From Enterobacter sp. RHBSTW-00994 (lineage in GTDB: Bacteria; Pseudomonadota; Gammaproteobacteria; Enterobacterales; Enterobacteriaceae): a stretch of 64,000 nucleotides of DNA. Of this stretch, positions 42,669 through 53,017 are shown in pieces (the stretch's first letter is position 1; every line of letters starts with the position of its first letter). Location: contig NZ_CP056199.1 of NCBI RefSeq assembly GCF_013782625.1, forward strand, positions 3,428,588 to 3,492,587, written 5' to 3'. The notes beneath the pieces were generated by a model, which saw only the letters and a program-made list of their open reading frames with translations, was not told where the DNA came from and did not search any database. The position numbers were made by a program, and so were the translations under genes.

Positions 42669-42695
42669 GTCACGGCGCAGATAATGCGCCGTGAC
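42669..42695 (-). terminator. Hairpin after rlmN
   Basis: GTCACGGCGCA and TGCGCCGTGAC form a perfect 11-base stem just past the rlmN stop. No U-run follows; the 296-base rlmN-rodZ gap otherwise contains the rodZ promoter region but no gene. Confidence 0.6.
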
Positions 42696-42705
42696 TGCAT
42701 AATAA

Positions 42706-43872
42706 TCAAACAGCTTTCACCGCAATCGTCTCGCCCTGCATGCGTTTACGCAGAGTACGTTTAGTACGATCGATGACATCCCCCGCTAACTGACCGCATG
42801 CGGCATCGATATCATCACCACGTGTTTTACGCACGATAGTGGTGAATCCGTACTCCATCAGCACTTTGGAGAAACGGTCAATACGGCTGTTCGAGCTACG
42901 GCCATACGGCGCGCCAGGGAACGGGTTCCATGGAATGAGGTTGATCTTGCACGGCGTATCTTTCAGCAACTCAGCTAACTCATGCGCATGCTCAGTACCG
43001 TCATTCACATGATCCAGCATGACATATTCAATTGTCACACGGCCCTGGTTAGCATTGGATTTTTCCAGATAGCGACGCACACCCGCCAGGAAGGTTTCGA
43101 TATTGTACTTCTTGTTGATAGGTACAATTTCGTCACGAATTTCATCGTTCGGCGCATGCAGAGAAATGGCCAGCGCTACATCGATCATATCGCCAAGTTT
43201 ATCCAGCGCAGGCACAACACCTGAGGTCGAAAGCGTCACGCGACGTTTGGACAGGCCAAAACCGAAATCGTCCAACATGATTTCCATCGCCGGAACCACG
43301 TTAGTCAGGTTGAGCAGAGGCTCTCCCATTCCCATCATCACCACATTGGTGATTGGGCGAGTTCCGGTCACTTTTGCCGCACCAACAATTTTCGCCGCGC
43401 GCCATACCTGGCCAATAATCTCAGAAACGCGCAGGTTGCGGTTGAAGCCTTGCTGAGCCGTGGAGCAGAACTTACATTCCAGTGCACACCCTACCTGGGA
43501 TGAAACGCACAACGTTGCGCGATCGTCCTCCGGGATATACACGGTTTCAACGCGCTGATCGCCCACAGCAATCGCCCACTTAATCGTACCATCGGAAGAG
43601 CGCTGTTCTTCTACCACTTCCGGGGCCCGAATTTCAGCCACTTCTTTCAGCTTATTACGCAGCACTTTGTTGATGTCAGTCATGTCATCAAAGTCGTCGC
43701 TGCAATAGTGGTACATCCATTTCATCACCTGGTCGGCACGAAACGGCTTTTCGCCCATCTCTTTGAAAAACTCGCGCATCTGCTGACGGTTCAGATCCAG
43801 CAGGTTGATTTTTCCATTTTTATTAGGAACCGCTGCAATGGCGACTTCGGAGGTGTTAACTAATTCAGACAT
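42706..43872 (-). CDS. rlmN: Dual 23S rRNA/tRNA adenine-C2 methyltransferase RlmN
   Basis: Radical-SAM enzyme that methylates A2503 of 23S rRNA and A37 of some tRNAs. 388 residues (E. coli 384). The cluster motif [14 protein letters not shown] (CxxxCxxC) is near residue 125 and the SAM motif GMGEPLLN near 180. The two catalytic Cys are expected at CKFC-type region (second) and near the C-terminus (DIDAACGQL). It is one of two Fe-S enzymes near the isc operon and lies between ndk and rodZ. Confidence 0.96.
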   Translation of the reverse strand: MSELVNTSEVAIAAVPNKNGKINLLDLNRQQMREFFKEMGEKPFRADQVMKWMYHYCSDDFDDMTDINKVLRNKLKEVAEIRAPEVVEEQRSSDGTIKWAIAVGDQRVETVYIPEDDRATLCVSSQVGCALECKFCSTAQQGFNRNLRVSEIIGQVWRAAKIVGAAKVTGTRPITNVVMMGMGEPLLNLTNVVPAMEIMLDDFGFGLSKRRVTLSTSGVVPALDKLGDMIDVALAISLHAPNDEIRDEIVPINKKYNIETFLAGVRRYLEKSNANQGRVTIEYVMLDHVNDGTEHAHELAELLKDTPCKINLIPWNPFPGAPYGRSSNSRIDRFSKVLMEYGFTTIVRKTRGDDIDAACGQLAGDVIDRTKRTLRKRMQGETIAVKAV

Positions 43873-43925
43873 AATTTTTTCCGGCCTCGTTGTTACACGT
43901 TATGGCCCGTGGAGGGTTGAAAAGA

Positions 43926-43961
43926 AACGCCCCGGTGAGCAGTCTGCTCTTCCGGGGCGTT
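43926..43961 (-). terminator. Terminator after ndk
   Basis: AACGCCCCGG (43926-43935) and CCGGGGCGTT (43952-43961) form a ten-base GC stem; the minus strand continues TTCTTTTC. It lies about 80 bases after the ndk stop. Confidence 0.8.
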
Positions 43962-44040
43962 GCATTGTACAAAGTCTGACGCAGGTATGCCACGTCTGCA
44001 CGCGGCATTTACGAAATAAAGTGTAAACGAACTCGCTGGA

Positions 44041-44472
44041 TTAACGAGTGCGTGCGCACACTTCGCCTTCGCCGAAGAAGTAAGCGATTTCGCGCGCCGC
44101 AGATTCTACAGAGTCGGAACCATGCGTACCGTTCTCAGTGAAGCTGTCAGCATAGTCAGCACGCAGTGTGCCAGCCAGTGCATTAGCCGGGTTGGTCGCA
44201 CCCAGCAGGTCACGGTGACGCTGTACGGCATTTTCGCTTTCCAGAACAGAAACCACGATCGGACCAGAAGTCATGAACTCGACCAGGCCATCAAAGAAAG
44301 GTTTACCGTCGTGTTCAGCATAGAAGCCGCGAGCCTGTTCAACGCTCAGGTGCAGCATTTTCGTGCCAACAATTTTGAACCCTGCTGATTCAAAGCGAGC
44401 AAAGATGCTGCCAATAACGTTTTTTGCCACCGCGTTTGGTTTGATGATGGAAAAAGTACGTTCAATAGCCAT
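44041..44472 (-). CDS. ndk: Nucleoside diphosphate kinase Ndk
   Basis: Balances nucleoside triphosphate pools by transferring the gamma phosphate through a phospho-histidine. 143 residues as in E. coli. The catalytic His is in the [12 protein letters not shown] motif near residue 117, and the N-terminal [10 protein letters not shown] and [14 protein letters not shown] segments are typical. It stands alone between rlmN and pbpC. Confidence 0.97.
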   Translation of the reverse strand: MAIERTFSIIKPNAVAKNVIGSIFARFESAGFKIVGTKMLHLSVEQARGFYAEHDGKPFFDGLVEFMTSGPIVVSVLESENAVQRHRDLLGATNPANALAGTLRADYADSFTENGTHGSDSVESAAREIAYFFGEGEVCARTR

Positions 44473-44628
44473 GATTACCTCTGTGATCTGTTCTGTTGTT
44501 TTGCATACCTGAGTATGGTGTGGCGCGGATTATAATGAGCAATAACGCCATTGCCTATGGATTCAGGTAACATTTTTTTAAAATAAGACGAGTTTTAGCA
44601 ACAGGTCACATCTACAGGTATTTTCCCG

Positions 44629-46953
44629 CTACTGCAGCGTAAAGTTAATTGTCGCTACCTGCCCCGCCTCATCCAGTACCAGTAACTGATAATCACCAGA
44701 TTTATCAAGCTGTAAAGTGTAAACACGGCCCTTTACTGCCAAAGGCTCACCATTGAGGAACCACCAGCGATCGCCACTGCTACCGCTAGCCTGGAGCGGT
44801 AACGACACGCGCGGCTCGCCAGGAAGACGTTTAATCACCGCGCCATCCCGTATACCTGACAACATCAACGGCGCAGGTGGATCCTGTGACAACGGAGGGC
44901 ACGAGACTGACGACTCAGGGATCCTGGACGCCCGACGCTCATCTGCTGGCAACCAGGGTTCCAGTGGTAATGGCCACACCTCCAGCCACTTCTCTGTCGC
45001 GCCAGGACAATCTGCAGCCACACGTTTACCGTTGTTATCCAGCCAGACAGGGAAACGGATCCCTCTGATACCGTCTTGTTCCGGCAATAATAACGTTGGC
45101 GGTTCACTCCCTTCCAGCAGCCAGGTCGAAAGGCGACGGCGGCAGTTTTCATTACCATCCGGCAAAGATTGCCCACCCGGCCAGCAAATAACGCCACGTC
45201 CAACGGATGCGGGGCGCGGATCGCGTGGCAGACGTGCATCATCAACCGTTGAACGGGACTGGAGCATATTGTTGACCTGGTTAAGCAGTGGAACTGCACT
45301 CGCAAAACCAAACTGGCCTGCGACCGGCGTGCCATCCGGTCGCCCAGTCCAGATCCCGATGAGGTAGCGCGCATTAAGCCCTACAGCCCAGGCATCCCGA
45401 TATCCATAACTGGTTCCTGTTTTCCAGGCGAGTGGGGCAATCTGCGGCAACGCACCATCGGGTAGTGGCTGTGCTTCATTGGCCAGGATCCGGCGAATAA
45501 TCCACGCCGCACCGGGAGAAAGCAGAGGACGCTCAAGAAGCGGGTCGCCAGGCTGAACACGTAATCTGGCCGCTTTGCCATGACGTGCAAAAGCACTGTA
45601 CGCCGCCGTAATATCTGCAAGCCTTGCACCTGCACCGCCCAGAATAAGTGACAAATTAGGCTGGGCCCCCGCAGGCAAGATCAGCGGCAACCCGACATTG
45701 TTCAGCATTCCGGCAAAACGTTTCGGCCCGTAAGCTTCCAGAACCTGCACTGCCGGAAGGTTTAGCGAACGCACCAGCGCCTCACTCATACTAACGGGGC
45801 CATGAAAGCCGCTGTCGAAATTACCAGGCCGATAATCTCCAGTCCTCCGGGGCACGTCCTGCAATAAAGAAGCAGGATGGATCAGACCGTCATCCAGTGC
45901 CATACCATAGATGAAGGGCTTCAGAACCGAACCCGGCGAGCGGACCGCATTGACCATGTCAACATGGCTGAATCGGCTGTTATCGTTGATATCAACCGAC
46001 CCCACCCAGCCACGTACCTTCATCGTGGTATGATCGACAACAACCATAGCCAAAGAGCTGCGAGCAGGCAGGCGCGATTTCCAGTTCATTGCCAGCTCTT
46101 CAAGCTGTCGTTGCAGGGATGCATCCAGCGTCGTAACAATTTTACTGTCACGGCTTTTGCTGAGCATCATGCGCGAAAAAAGTGGCGCCAACTGCGGCAT
46201 TTGTCGCGGCGCTAACCACACCGGTTCTTCACGTGATTCTTTCACCTGTTTTTCTGACCAGATACCTTGCGTCACCATCCGGTCGAGCACTTTATTTCGT
46301 GCAGCCTCAGCGCGGTCCGGCCAGCGATCGGGGCGCAACCGGCTGGGGGCTTGCGGTAATACCGCCAGCAGCGCCGCCTCTGAGTAACTCAGTTGCGACG
46401 GCGGTTTCCCCAGATAGGTCCAGCTTGCAGCGCCAACCCCTTGCAACGTCCCACCAAATGGGGCGCGATTGAGATACAGCGTGAGAATATCGCGTTTCGA
46501 GAGATGCCATTCCAGTTGCACCGCCCGCCAGAGCTGGCGGATCTTGCCACCAAAAGTACGCGGATGCGGATCCAACAAACGTGCGACCTGCATGGTGAGC
46601 GTACTTCCGCCAGAGATCACTTTCCCGGCACTGAGATCCTGCCAGGCGGCACGCAATACGGAGAAAGGATTCACGCCTGGGTGATCCCAGAACCAGCGAT
46701 CTTCATACTGGATCAAGGCATCAAGATAGCGTGGTGAAACCTCTTCAATGGTCACCGGGTAACGCCAAATCCCCTCGCTGTCGGCAAATCGCCACAACGG
46801 CGTCCCCTGTTCATCCACGACCACCCGCGCAGGGTTAACCTCTTTCAGCGGTAATGGCCACAGGCGATCGGCTATAAAGATCAGCCCCCACAGAACGAGA
46901 AGCGCTCCCGCAAGCCACAGCCAGCGGGAGCGTAACAGGCGAGCAACCCGCAT
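44629..46953 (-). CDS. pbpC: Penicillin-binding protein 1C (PbpC)
   Basis: Bifunctional class A enzyme with a glycosyltransferase (family 51) and a penicillin-binding domain, plus a C-terminal BiPBP_C domain; its role overlaps PBP1A/1B. 774 residues from 46953 (E. coli 770). One N-terminal membrane helix (LWLAGALLVLWGLIFIA), GT51 motifs EDRWFWDHPGVN, GGSTLTMQVARLL and RKDIL-like LSKRDILTLYLN, then the transpeptidase serine in SPGS (VRSPGSVLKPFIYG) and KTGTSYG. The yfhM stop overlaps nothing but is one base from the ATG at 46953 (TAAGATG), so translation is coupled; ATG at 46968 would lie inside yfhM. Confidence 0.92.
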   Translation of the reverse strand: MRVARLLRSRWLWLAGALLVLWGLIFIADRLWPLPLKEVNPARVVVDEQGTPLWRFADSEGIWRYPVTIEEVSPRYLDALIQYEDRWFWDHPGVNPFSVLRAAWQDLSAGKVISGGSTLTMQVARLLDPHPRTFGGKIRQLWRAVQLEWHLSKRDILTLYLNRAPFGGTLQGVGAASWTYLGKPPSQLSYSEAALLAVLPQAPSRLRPDRWPDRAEAARNKVLDRMVTQGIWSEKQVKESREEPVWLAPRQMPQLAPLFSRMMLSKSRDSKIVTTLDASLQRQLEELAMNWKSRLPARSSLAMVVVDHTTMKVRGWVGSVDINDNSRFSHVDMVNAVRSPGSVLKPFIYGMALDDGLIHPASLLQDVPRRTGDYRPGNFDSGFHGPVSMSEALVRSLNLPAVQVLEAYGPKRFAGMLNNVGLPLILPAGAQPNLSLILGGAGARLADITAAYSAFARHGKAARLRVQPGDPLLERPLLSPGAAWIIRRILANEAQPLPDGALPQIAPLAWKTGTSYGYRDAWAVGLNARYLIGIWTGRPDGTPVAGQFGFASAVPLLNQVNNMLQSRSTVDDARLPRDPRPASVGRGVICWPGGQSLPDGNENCRRRLSTWLLEGSEPPTLLLPEQDGIRGIRFPVWLDNNGKRVAADCPGATEKWLEVWPLPLEPWLPADERRASRIPESSVSCPPLSQDPPAPLMLSGIRDGAVIKRLPGEPRVSLPLQASGSSGDRWWFLNGEPLAVKGRVYTLQLDKSGDYQLLVLDEAGQVATINFTLQ

Positions 46954-46954
46954 C

Positions 46955-49900
46955 TTACGGAACAACAATCAGCGGGCCACTGGCCGCACCCGTAGCCCGC
47001 CACTGCGGAACATACATAGATTCCACCATAGGAAGAGGAACATGATATGTCCCCGGCGTTACGGCACGAGCCAGATAAACCAGCGTCACCGGCTGGCCTT
47101 CATTGACAGGTACTGCCGCCACAAAGCGATCGTCACGAAACTCCATATGCTGAATATCCGCCTGCTGCATCTGGCTGAGTAAGTTCTGCACTTCACTCCC
47201 GCTGTCCTGCAAGCTGGCGCTGCTGCTTGCCAGGTTTTGGTTTTCCAGTTCAAGCCCCGCCGGGAGCAGATCAACCACCAATGCATCCGGTACATTCTGG
47301 CTCGCCCTCACCTCAAGCCATACCAGTACCAGTTCGCCGCTTTTCAGCGAAGAGAGAGATTTCGTGCTGCCATCTGTTGCCAGAATATGTCGCTCGACCT
47401 GCAAAACATTAGACGATGGCTGAGGGGCATATTCCGGGTAGCCCGTACTGTCAAGACGAACCCACAGCGGCGTCGTCCCGGTATTGGTGATCTGCAATGC
47501 ACTGAGCTGATCGCCATTCACATTTTGAACCTGTGCCTTATCACTACCAAGCGCGGTATCGGAGATGCTGGTTGTCGCCTGCCATGCTCCGGAAATCGTC
47601 TGCAGTGAACGTCCCGCCAGGAACAGAGCATTACTTTCCTGCGTAGAGAGCCAGCGCTGACTGAAAGCCTGCTCAGAGAGGGTATTGAGCAGCATATTTT
47701 GCGCATCCGGAAGCAATTTGTACTCTTCCAGCAGAGAGAGCATCAACGCATTGTCGCGAAGCTGGCTGCCGTAATCCGCCATCCAGTTTTTACTGTCGTT
47801 ACGCGGCGTCTTAATGGCTAAATCCAGCGCCTGCTGGCTTCGTGGTGCATCCCCCATCAGCTTTAACGCCATCCCCATCTGCATCAACGGCAATCCGGAA
47901 GCCGCCTGTGCATGGCGCTCCCAAATTTCACGCAGTGCGCCAAGTGGGGCTTTTTGCTGGCGCGCCAGAACCAGGGCCGCATAAGCCTGGACCGCAAACT
48001 TACTGGCCTGCGTATCATCACTGTAACGAATAGACATCATGCCCGGGTCTTGCAGGTAGCGTAGCAGACGGTTATTGGCGTTATTCACTGCATCTACAGG
48101 CACGCTATACCCTTGCTCACCCGCACGAACCAGGAAATCGGTCACGTATGCGGTCAGCCAGTACTCTTCCGGGCCATTTTTATCCCAGAGGGCGAAACCG
48201 CCATCTTCACGCTGCATTTGCAGTAAGCGGGAAATGCCAATATCAATGGCTGCCCGACGTTTCTCATCCGTATCGCCTTTAATACCAAGCGCGGTTAACT
48301 GTGCCGCATTGGTATAGAGCGACGGGAAAAGGCCACTGGTGGTTTGCTCCAGACAACCGTACGGATAGGCCTGAAGCTCTCGGATGTAACGCGCCAGGTT
48401 CAGCGGCGGCTTGCCGCTGAGCAACAGCTGGCCCTGCAACGTAGCAGGTGAGAATCCGCTGAGATGCTGCGATGGCGCACGCCAGGACTCACCAGGGTTC
48501 AGCATTGCGCCTGAATTCACCGTCTGCGCCGTGTAAGCCGGACGAACACCAATTTTCCAGCTCTTCTGTTGCGGCACAAATGTTTCGCCGGGAAGAGTCA
48601 ACTCGCTCACCTGCGCGTTAATCTCGCCGTCACCATAGCCATCAAGCGCCCGCACCGGGATAAACATCGTACTGCGTGACCCAGGAGCAAGCTGAACCGG
48701 CTGAGGCTGAGCACCGGCAAGCGCCAGCTTACCGGATGCGGTTAATGCCACGCTCAGCGTTTGCGGCTGATCCGTCAGGTTTGTCAGATCCAGCGTTAAC
48801 CTTGAAGTATCGCCACTGGCGAGGAAACGCGGCGTGTTGAGTTCAGTGATGACCGGCGCAGCCACAATCACCTTACTTTCGCTACTACCGAAGTCGGCTT
48901 CGGTCCAGGCCTGTGCCATGAGGCGCAATTCGCCGTTGAAATCACCGATTGGCAGGGTAATAGTGCCTTCACCGTTGGCATCAAGCTCCACTGGCTGCGC
49001 CTGCTGAGCAATAATCGTGACATGGTTCACCGGTGGTTTACCGCCACGCTTCAGTTCATCGCCATCCCCACCAAAGCGAAGGGCAGCCTTGCGCCCCTGC
49101 CCTTCTATAACCTGGCCGTAAATATCATAAATGTCTGCGCCATAGCGTTTTTGCCCGAAGAACGCCTGCCACGGATCTGGCGTGACGTAATCCGTAATAT
49201 TCAGAACACCGCTGTCTACTGCGGACACCAGGACATTCACTTTCTGCGGCACAGCACCATCTTTAACGCTGGCTTTCACTTTTACCGAAAGCGTCTGATT
49301 GGGACGCATTTTCTGTGGATTATCCAGCGCAATATTCAGACGACGATTCTCATCCCCCATAGGTAAATGCAATAAGCCCACCGCGCGTTTTGGTGTAGCT
49401 GATTTGGATTTATCTCCAGGGCGAACCACCAGTGTGCTCAGATACAGATCGTGACGTTTCCAGGCTTTATCAACCGGAATAGCCAGATCCAGTCCGTTCG
49501 CCGGGACGTCGATCTCCTTCCACCACAGCGGACCATCGCTGGACTCAATCATCGCATAGCCTTTACCCGCAGCAGGCGCGGCAATGTGTAGATTGATGGT
49601 GTCACCTGGTTGATACGCAGGTTTATCCATTTTCAGCGTCACGCGATCAGGCCGCGCAGCTCCTGCGCCATCGCTGTTATCCTGCCAGCTGTAACCTGCC
49701 CAAAAACGCACGCTGCTGACTGTCTCATCTGGAGCTTTCACTTCCAGGCGGTAGGAACCCCATTCCACCGGGAAGCTCACTTTTCCGGTCTCATCGTCAG
49801 TTAAATCGAGTGCCTGTTCGCCTTCGACCAGATCTTTTTGATCAAACTGTGACTGCCACCCATCGCTTTCCGACCAGTTCCAGAAATAGTCCCGGCGCTC

Positions 49901-51910
49901 ACGGATCAGGCGGACCTGCAAACCGGAAACCGCTTTTTTAGCACCGCTGGCATCAGCATAAACAATGTCAAAACTGGCATTGCTGTTTTCATCGACGATA
50001 GGCTGATTAACGGTCGTATCCGTGCGGTAATCGTAAACGGCTTTGCTGGCAAACTGCGGGCGAATACCTGGCAGCGTCTGTGCTGGCCAGATGGCTTGTT
50101 CCGCACGACGCGTTACCGGACGTCCGCCTGATTCCAGCAAGCTGGCCTGCAAGATAACCTGCAATGGCGAATGTGCCTCTTTCCACTGGCTTTCCGTTGA
50201 AATCTGTCCTCGCCCCATGTCATTCAGTGTAAGTTGCACTTCATCGAGGCTACGTGTCAGATTCTCTTCGGCGATATCACCGAACTGAAAGCCTGGCAGC
50301 GCACTAACGGCCTCACGTAATGGGCGCAGGAAAAGCTGGCCTTGCAGGCTATTACCATTGGCGGGCGCGCCGTAAAGGTAATATCCCACCACATCAAATT
50401 TAACCTCATCTTCCGGAGAAACAGGCATTTTTTGCCCGGACAGGTTCAGCGCCATGCGTTCCGGCATGAAGTCTTCTACGTGGAAATCCCACATCCGCTG
50501 CTGGTTGTCGCCCGTATTAGCCCGGACATGCCACATCCCGGTTTGTGCCCCGCTATCCAGCGGATAAGTAAAGCGGTAGAGACCATTTTCTGATTGAACA
50601 ACCACGGTTCTGGCAACTTGCCCGTCGGGACGCAGAACATCGAGTTTCACCGGCTGCGCGGGAAGCGGCTTACCGTCGCTGTCACGGAGCAAGCCGTTCA
50701 GGATCACCGTTTCGCCAGGACGATAAAGATCGCGAGGGCCGAACATAAAGAACTGTTTGCTGTAGCCAGGCGCCCCCGCGATATCAAACTCAGCAAGATC
50801 CAGCGCCGGAAGTTTAAGATCGAGCAGCGTTGTCTGACCCTCTTTACGCGCCAGGATCAATGCGGCTTCTTTATCCGTTTCAAGCCTGACATGGCCGTCA
50901 GCATCGCTCACACCCTGCGCCAGGGTTTGCCCTTTATCATTGAGCAATGTGACATCGATGCCTGACTGTGCCGCGCCGTTTTCCAGGCCCTGGGTAAAGA
51001 TATCAAGGCGGTTATGATAACGATGAGCGGACAGACCAATATCACTCAACGTAAACAACGTTGCCGCATTGCTGTAGTTGTAATGTCCGGCTTGATTCAT
51101 TACGGCGATATAGACACCAGACTGCTGCAATGGCTTGATGTCATTCAAAGGTAATAATAATTTTTCACGTGTATTACGTGCAGGGTTCAGATCAAAACGA
51201 CCTGTATAGACCAAATCGGCCATCTTCAGCAGATTGTCGGACTCCCAGTTGGTCAGAGAATTGCGGTACTCCCACTGGCTCACAAACGCGGCCAGAGACT
51301 CCGGTTTTACGCGGTAGAAATTCACGTCCACATTATTCACGTTGAGGGCCATAACTGGCAGCCCCTCAACCACTTTTCCTGGCAGTAGCGAGCCACGGCT
51401 GGCGAAACCGACCGTCGGTTCGACATCCCGGGTGGTAAGTGCTTTTTCGTAGTCGATGCCAAAGGTCGCTTTGTTTAACGCCTGCAAATCGCGTTCGACA
51501 GTGACAACCAAATTGCGATTCGGCTCCAGGTGGCGCAGACGCAGCTCTTTCAGATTAGGAGCCAGCTCCCACGCCCCATCCACTTTGCCGCTTTTCTTGT
51601 CCACAACATGAACCGTTTTGGCAAAATCCTGATCGGGATTCAGTGGGATGGAAAAGGTCAGCACCAGCGTCGCGGCTCCGTCAAGCTGCACCTCGGAAGC
51701 ATCCAGCAGAGTCAGCGACTTCCCCTGGCTTTGGGCAGCCAGTTTTGCCAGTTGTTCTCCGTTTGGTTTTGCCGGCGTTTTCGCTTCTGTCGTCGCGGTA
51801 GATGCTGCAGAAGAAGCAGCCTGAGGTTTCTCGTCGCTGTTATCACAGCCAGCGAGCGTAAATGTGGTGAGCAGTGCGAGAGAAATCGCAGCTAAACGAA
51901 ACGGTTTCAT
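46955..51910 (-). CDS. yfhM: Bacterial alpha-2-macroglobulin YfhM
   Basis: Periplasmic lipoprotein thought to trap foreign proteases and guard the cell wall partner PBP1C. 1651 residues (E. coli 1653). Type II signal with lipobox LAGC (Cys about residue 21, MKPFRLAAISLALLTTFTLAGC region). A series of macroglobulin domains, a bait region and then the thioester motif GCLEQTTSG (Cys-Leu-Glu-Gln) near residue 1180, followed by an alpha-alpha toroid domain. The start at 51910 is chosen for the signal; an ATG at 51928 is upstream. It ends one base before pbpC, the usual pairing of macroglobulin and PBP1C. Confidence 0.94.
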   Translation of the reverse strand: MKPFRLAAISLALLTTFTLAGCDNSDEKPQAASSAASTATTEAKTPAKPNGEQLAKLAAQSQGKSLTLLDASEVQLDGAATLVLTFSIPLNPDQDFAKTVHVVDKKSGKVDGAWELAPNLKELRLRHLEPNRNLVVTVERDLQALNKATFGIDYEKALTTRDVEPTVGFASRGSLLPGKVVEGLPVMALNVNNVDVNFYRVKPESLAAFVSQWEYRNSLTNWESDNLLKMADLVYTGRFDLNPARNTREKLLLPLNDIKPLQQSGVYIAVMNQAGHYNYSNAATLFTLSDIGLSAHRYHNRLDIFTQGLENGAAQSGIDVTLLNDKGQTLAQGVSDADGHVRLETDKEAALILARKEGQTTLLDLKLPALDLAEFDIAGAPGYSKQFFMFGPRDLYRPGETVILNGLLRDSDGKPLPAQPVKLDVLRPDGQVARTVVVQSENGLYRFTYPLDSGAQTGMWHVRANTGDNQQRMWDFHVEDFMPERMALNLSGQKMPVSPEDEVKFDVVGYYLYGAPANGNSLQGQLFLRPLREAVSALPGFQFGDIAEENLTRSLDEVQLTLNDMGRGQISTESQWKEAHSPLQVILQASLLESGGRPVTRRAEQAIWPAQTLPGIRPQFASKAVYDYRTDTTVNQPIVDENSNASFDIVYADASGAKKAVSGLQVRLIRERRDYFWNWSESDGWQSQFDQKDLVEGEQALDLTDDETGKVSFPVEWGSYRLEVKAPDETVSSVRFWAGYSWQDNSDGAGAARPDRVTLKMDKPAYQPGDTINLHIAAPAAGKGYAMIESSDGPLWWKEIDVPANGLDLAIPVDKAWKRHDLYLSTLVVRPGDKSKSATPKRAVGLLHLPMGDENRRLNIALDNPQKMRPNQTLSVKVKASVKDGAVPQKVNVLVSAVDSGVLNITDYVTPDPWQAFFGQKRYGADIYDIYGQVIEGQGRKAALRFGGDGDELKRGGKPPVNHVTIIAQQAQPVELDANGEGTITLPIGDFNGELRLMAQAWTEADFGSSESKVIVAAPVITELNTPRFLASGDTSRLTLDLTNLTDQPQTLSVALTASGKLALAGAQPQPVQLAPGSRSTMFIPVRALDGYGDGEINAQVSELTLPGETFVPQQKSWKIGVRPAYTAQTVNSGAMLNPGESWRAPSQHLSGFSPATLQGQLLLSGKPPLNLARYIRELQAYPYGCLEQTTSGLFPSLYTNAAQLTALGIKGDTDEKRRAAIDIGISRLLQMQREDGGFALWDKNGPEEYWLTAYVTDFLVRAGEQGYSVPVDAVNNANNRLLRYLQDPGMMSIRYSDDTQASKFAVQAYAALVLARQQKAPLGALREIWERHAQAASGLPLMQMGMALKLMGDAPRSQQALDLAIKTPRNDSKNWMADYGSQLRDNALMLSLLEEYKLLPDAQNMLLNTLSEQAFSQRWLSTQESNALFLAGRSLQTISGAWQATTSISDTALGSDKAQVQNVNGDQLSALQITNTGTTPLWVRLDSTGYPEYAPQPSSNVLQVERHILATDGSTKSLSSLKSGELVLVWLEVRASQNVPDALVVDLLPAGLELENQNLASSSASLQDSGSEVQNLLSQMQQADIQHMEFRDDRFVAAVPVNEGQPVTLVYLARAVTPGTYHVPLPMVESMYVPQWRATGAASGPLIVVP

Positions 51911-52114
51911 CCTTTGTCCCTGGCCCATGGAGCCTGTTGGTCGTCATCCGGATAAGTATTATCCGCAAGTTTCATTAATACAAAAAGTCCCATTTGAGAT
52001 TTTAGGAATTGGGAAAAAAACAGGGCGTTGCTCGCGAGTTGAACGCGGTTTGCTTGTCGGTGTCAGAAAAAACATCGACAATCCGGTGTAATGGATAATG
52101 AAACGGAGGCAACC

Positions 52115-52966
52115 ATGTCCACCTCATATTTTGTCACAGCCGACTGGCTGATTGAGCATCACGACGATCCGGAAGTACAGATCCTTGATGCACGTATGGC
52201 TCCCCCAGGACAAGAACATCGCGATGTCCCGGCGGAATACCGTGCCGGGCATCTTCCAGAGGCGGTTTTCTTTGATATTGAGGCCTTGTCCGATCACACC
52301 ACTGCCCTGCCACATATGATGCCACGGCCGGAAGCTTTTGCCGTGGCGATGCGTGAACTTGGTGTAAGCCGTGATAAGCATCTTGTGGTCTACGACGAGG
52401 GTAATCTGTTCTCTGCCCCCCGTGCATGGTGGATGTTAAAAACCTTCGGCGTAGAGAAAGTCTCTATCCTGGCGGGGGGGCTGGCAGGCTGGAAGCGTGA
52501 TGAGCTACCGTTGCAGCAGGGTGATGTCTCCCTGCCGGAAGGTGGTTTTGACGTTAGTTTCAATGCCGATGCGGTAAAACGCCTGACCGATGTCCTGCTG
52601 GCGAGCCACGAACACACGGCCCAGATCGTTGATGCTCGTCCCGCGCCGCGCTTTAAAGCCGAGGCTGATGAACCGCGTCCAGGCCTGAAACGTGGGCATA
52701 TTCCCGGTGCGCGTAATGTGCCATGGGGCGATCTGGTGTTTGAAGGGGAACTCAAAACCACCGACGAGTTACAGGCAATTTTTGAACGTCAGGGCGTGGA
52801 TCTGCACCAGCCGATTATTGCCAGTTGCGGTTCTGGCGTGACGGCCGCAGTTGTTGTTCTGGCGCTTGCTACGCTGGGCGTGAACAATGTGACGCTCTAT
52901 GACGGAGCCTGGAGCGAATGGGGAGCACGCGACGATCTGCCGGTGGAACCGTCTGTGAAGGCCTGA
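52115..52966 (+). CDS. sseA: 3-mercaptopyruvate sulfurtransferase SseA
   Basis: Two-domain rhodanese that transfers sulfur from 3-mercaptopyruvate to acceptors, with pyruvate released. 283 residues (E. coli 281). Two rhodanese domains; the active Cys is in SCGSGVTAAVV near residue 238, the mercaptopyruvate-type CG-S-G-V-T-A loop. The start at 52115 (MSTSYFV) has ACGGAGG upstream; an ATG at 52091 is inferior. Convergent with sseB. Confidence 0.95.
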   Translation: MSTSYFVTADWLIEHHDDPEVQILDARMAPPGQEHRDVPAEYRAGHLPEAVFFDIEALSDHTTALPHMMPRPEAFAVAMRELGVSRDKHLVVYDEGNLFSAPRAWWMLKTFGVEKVSILAGGLAGWKRDELPLQQGDVSLPEGGFDVSFNADAVKRLTDVLLASHEHTAQIVDARPAPRFKAEADEPRPGLKRGHIPGARNVPWGDLVFEGELKTTDELQAIFERQGVDLHQPIIASCGSGVTAAVVVLALATLGVNNVTLYDGAWSEWGARDDLPVEPSVKA

Positions 52967-52986
52967 CGAAACATCACGTAAAGACA

Positions 52987-53014
52987 GTATCGGGGTGAAC
53001 ACTCACCCCGATAC
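52987..53014. terminator. Two-way terminator-like hairpin between sseA and sseB
   Basis: GTATCGGGGTGA and TCACCCCGATAC form a perfect 12-base stem with a four-base loop in the 51-base gap between convergent stops. U-runs are short. Confidence 0.75.
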
Positions 53015-53017
53015 TCA

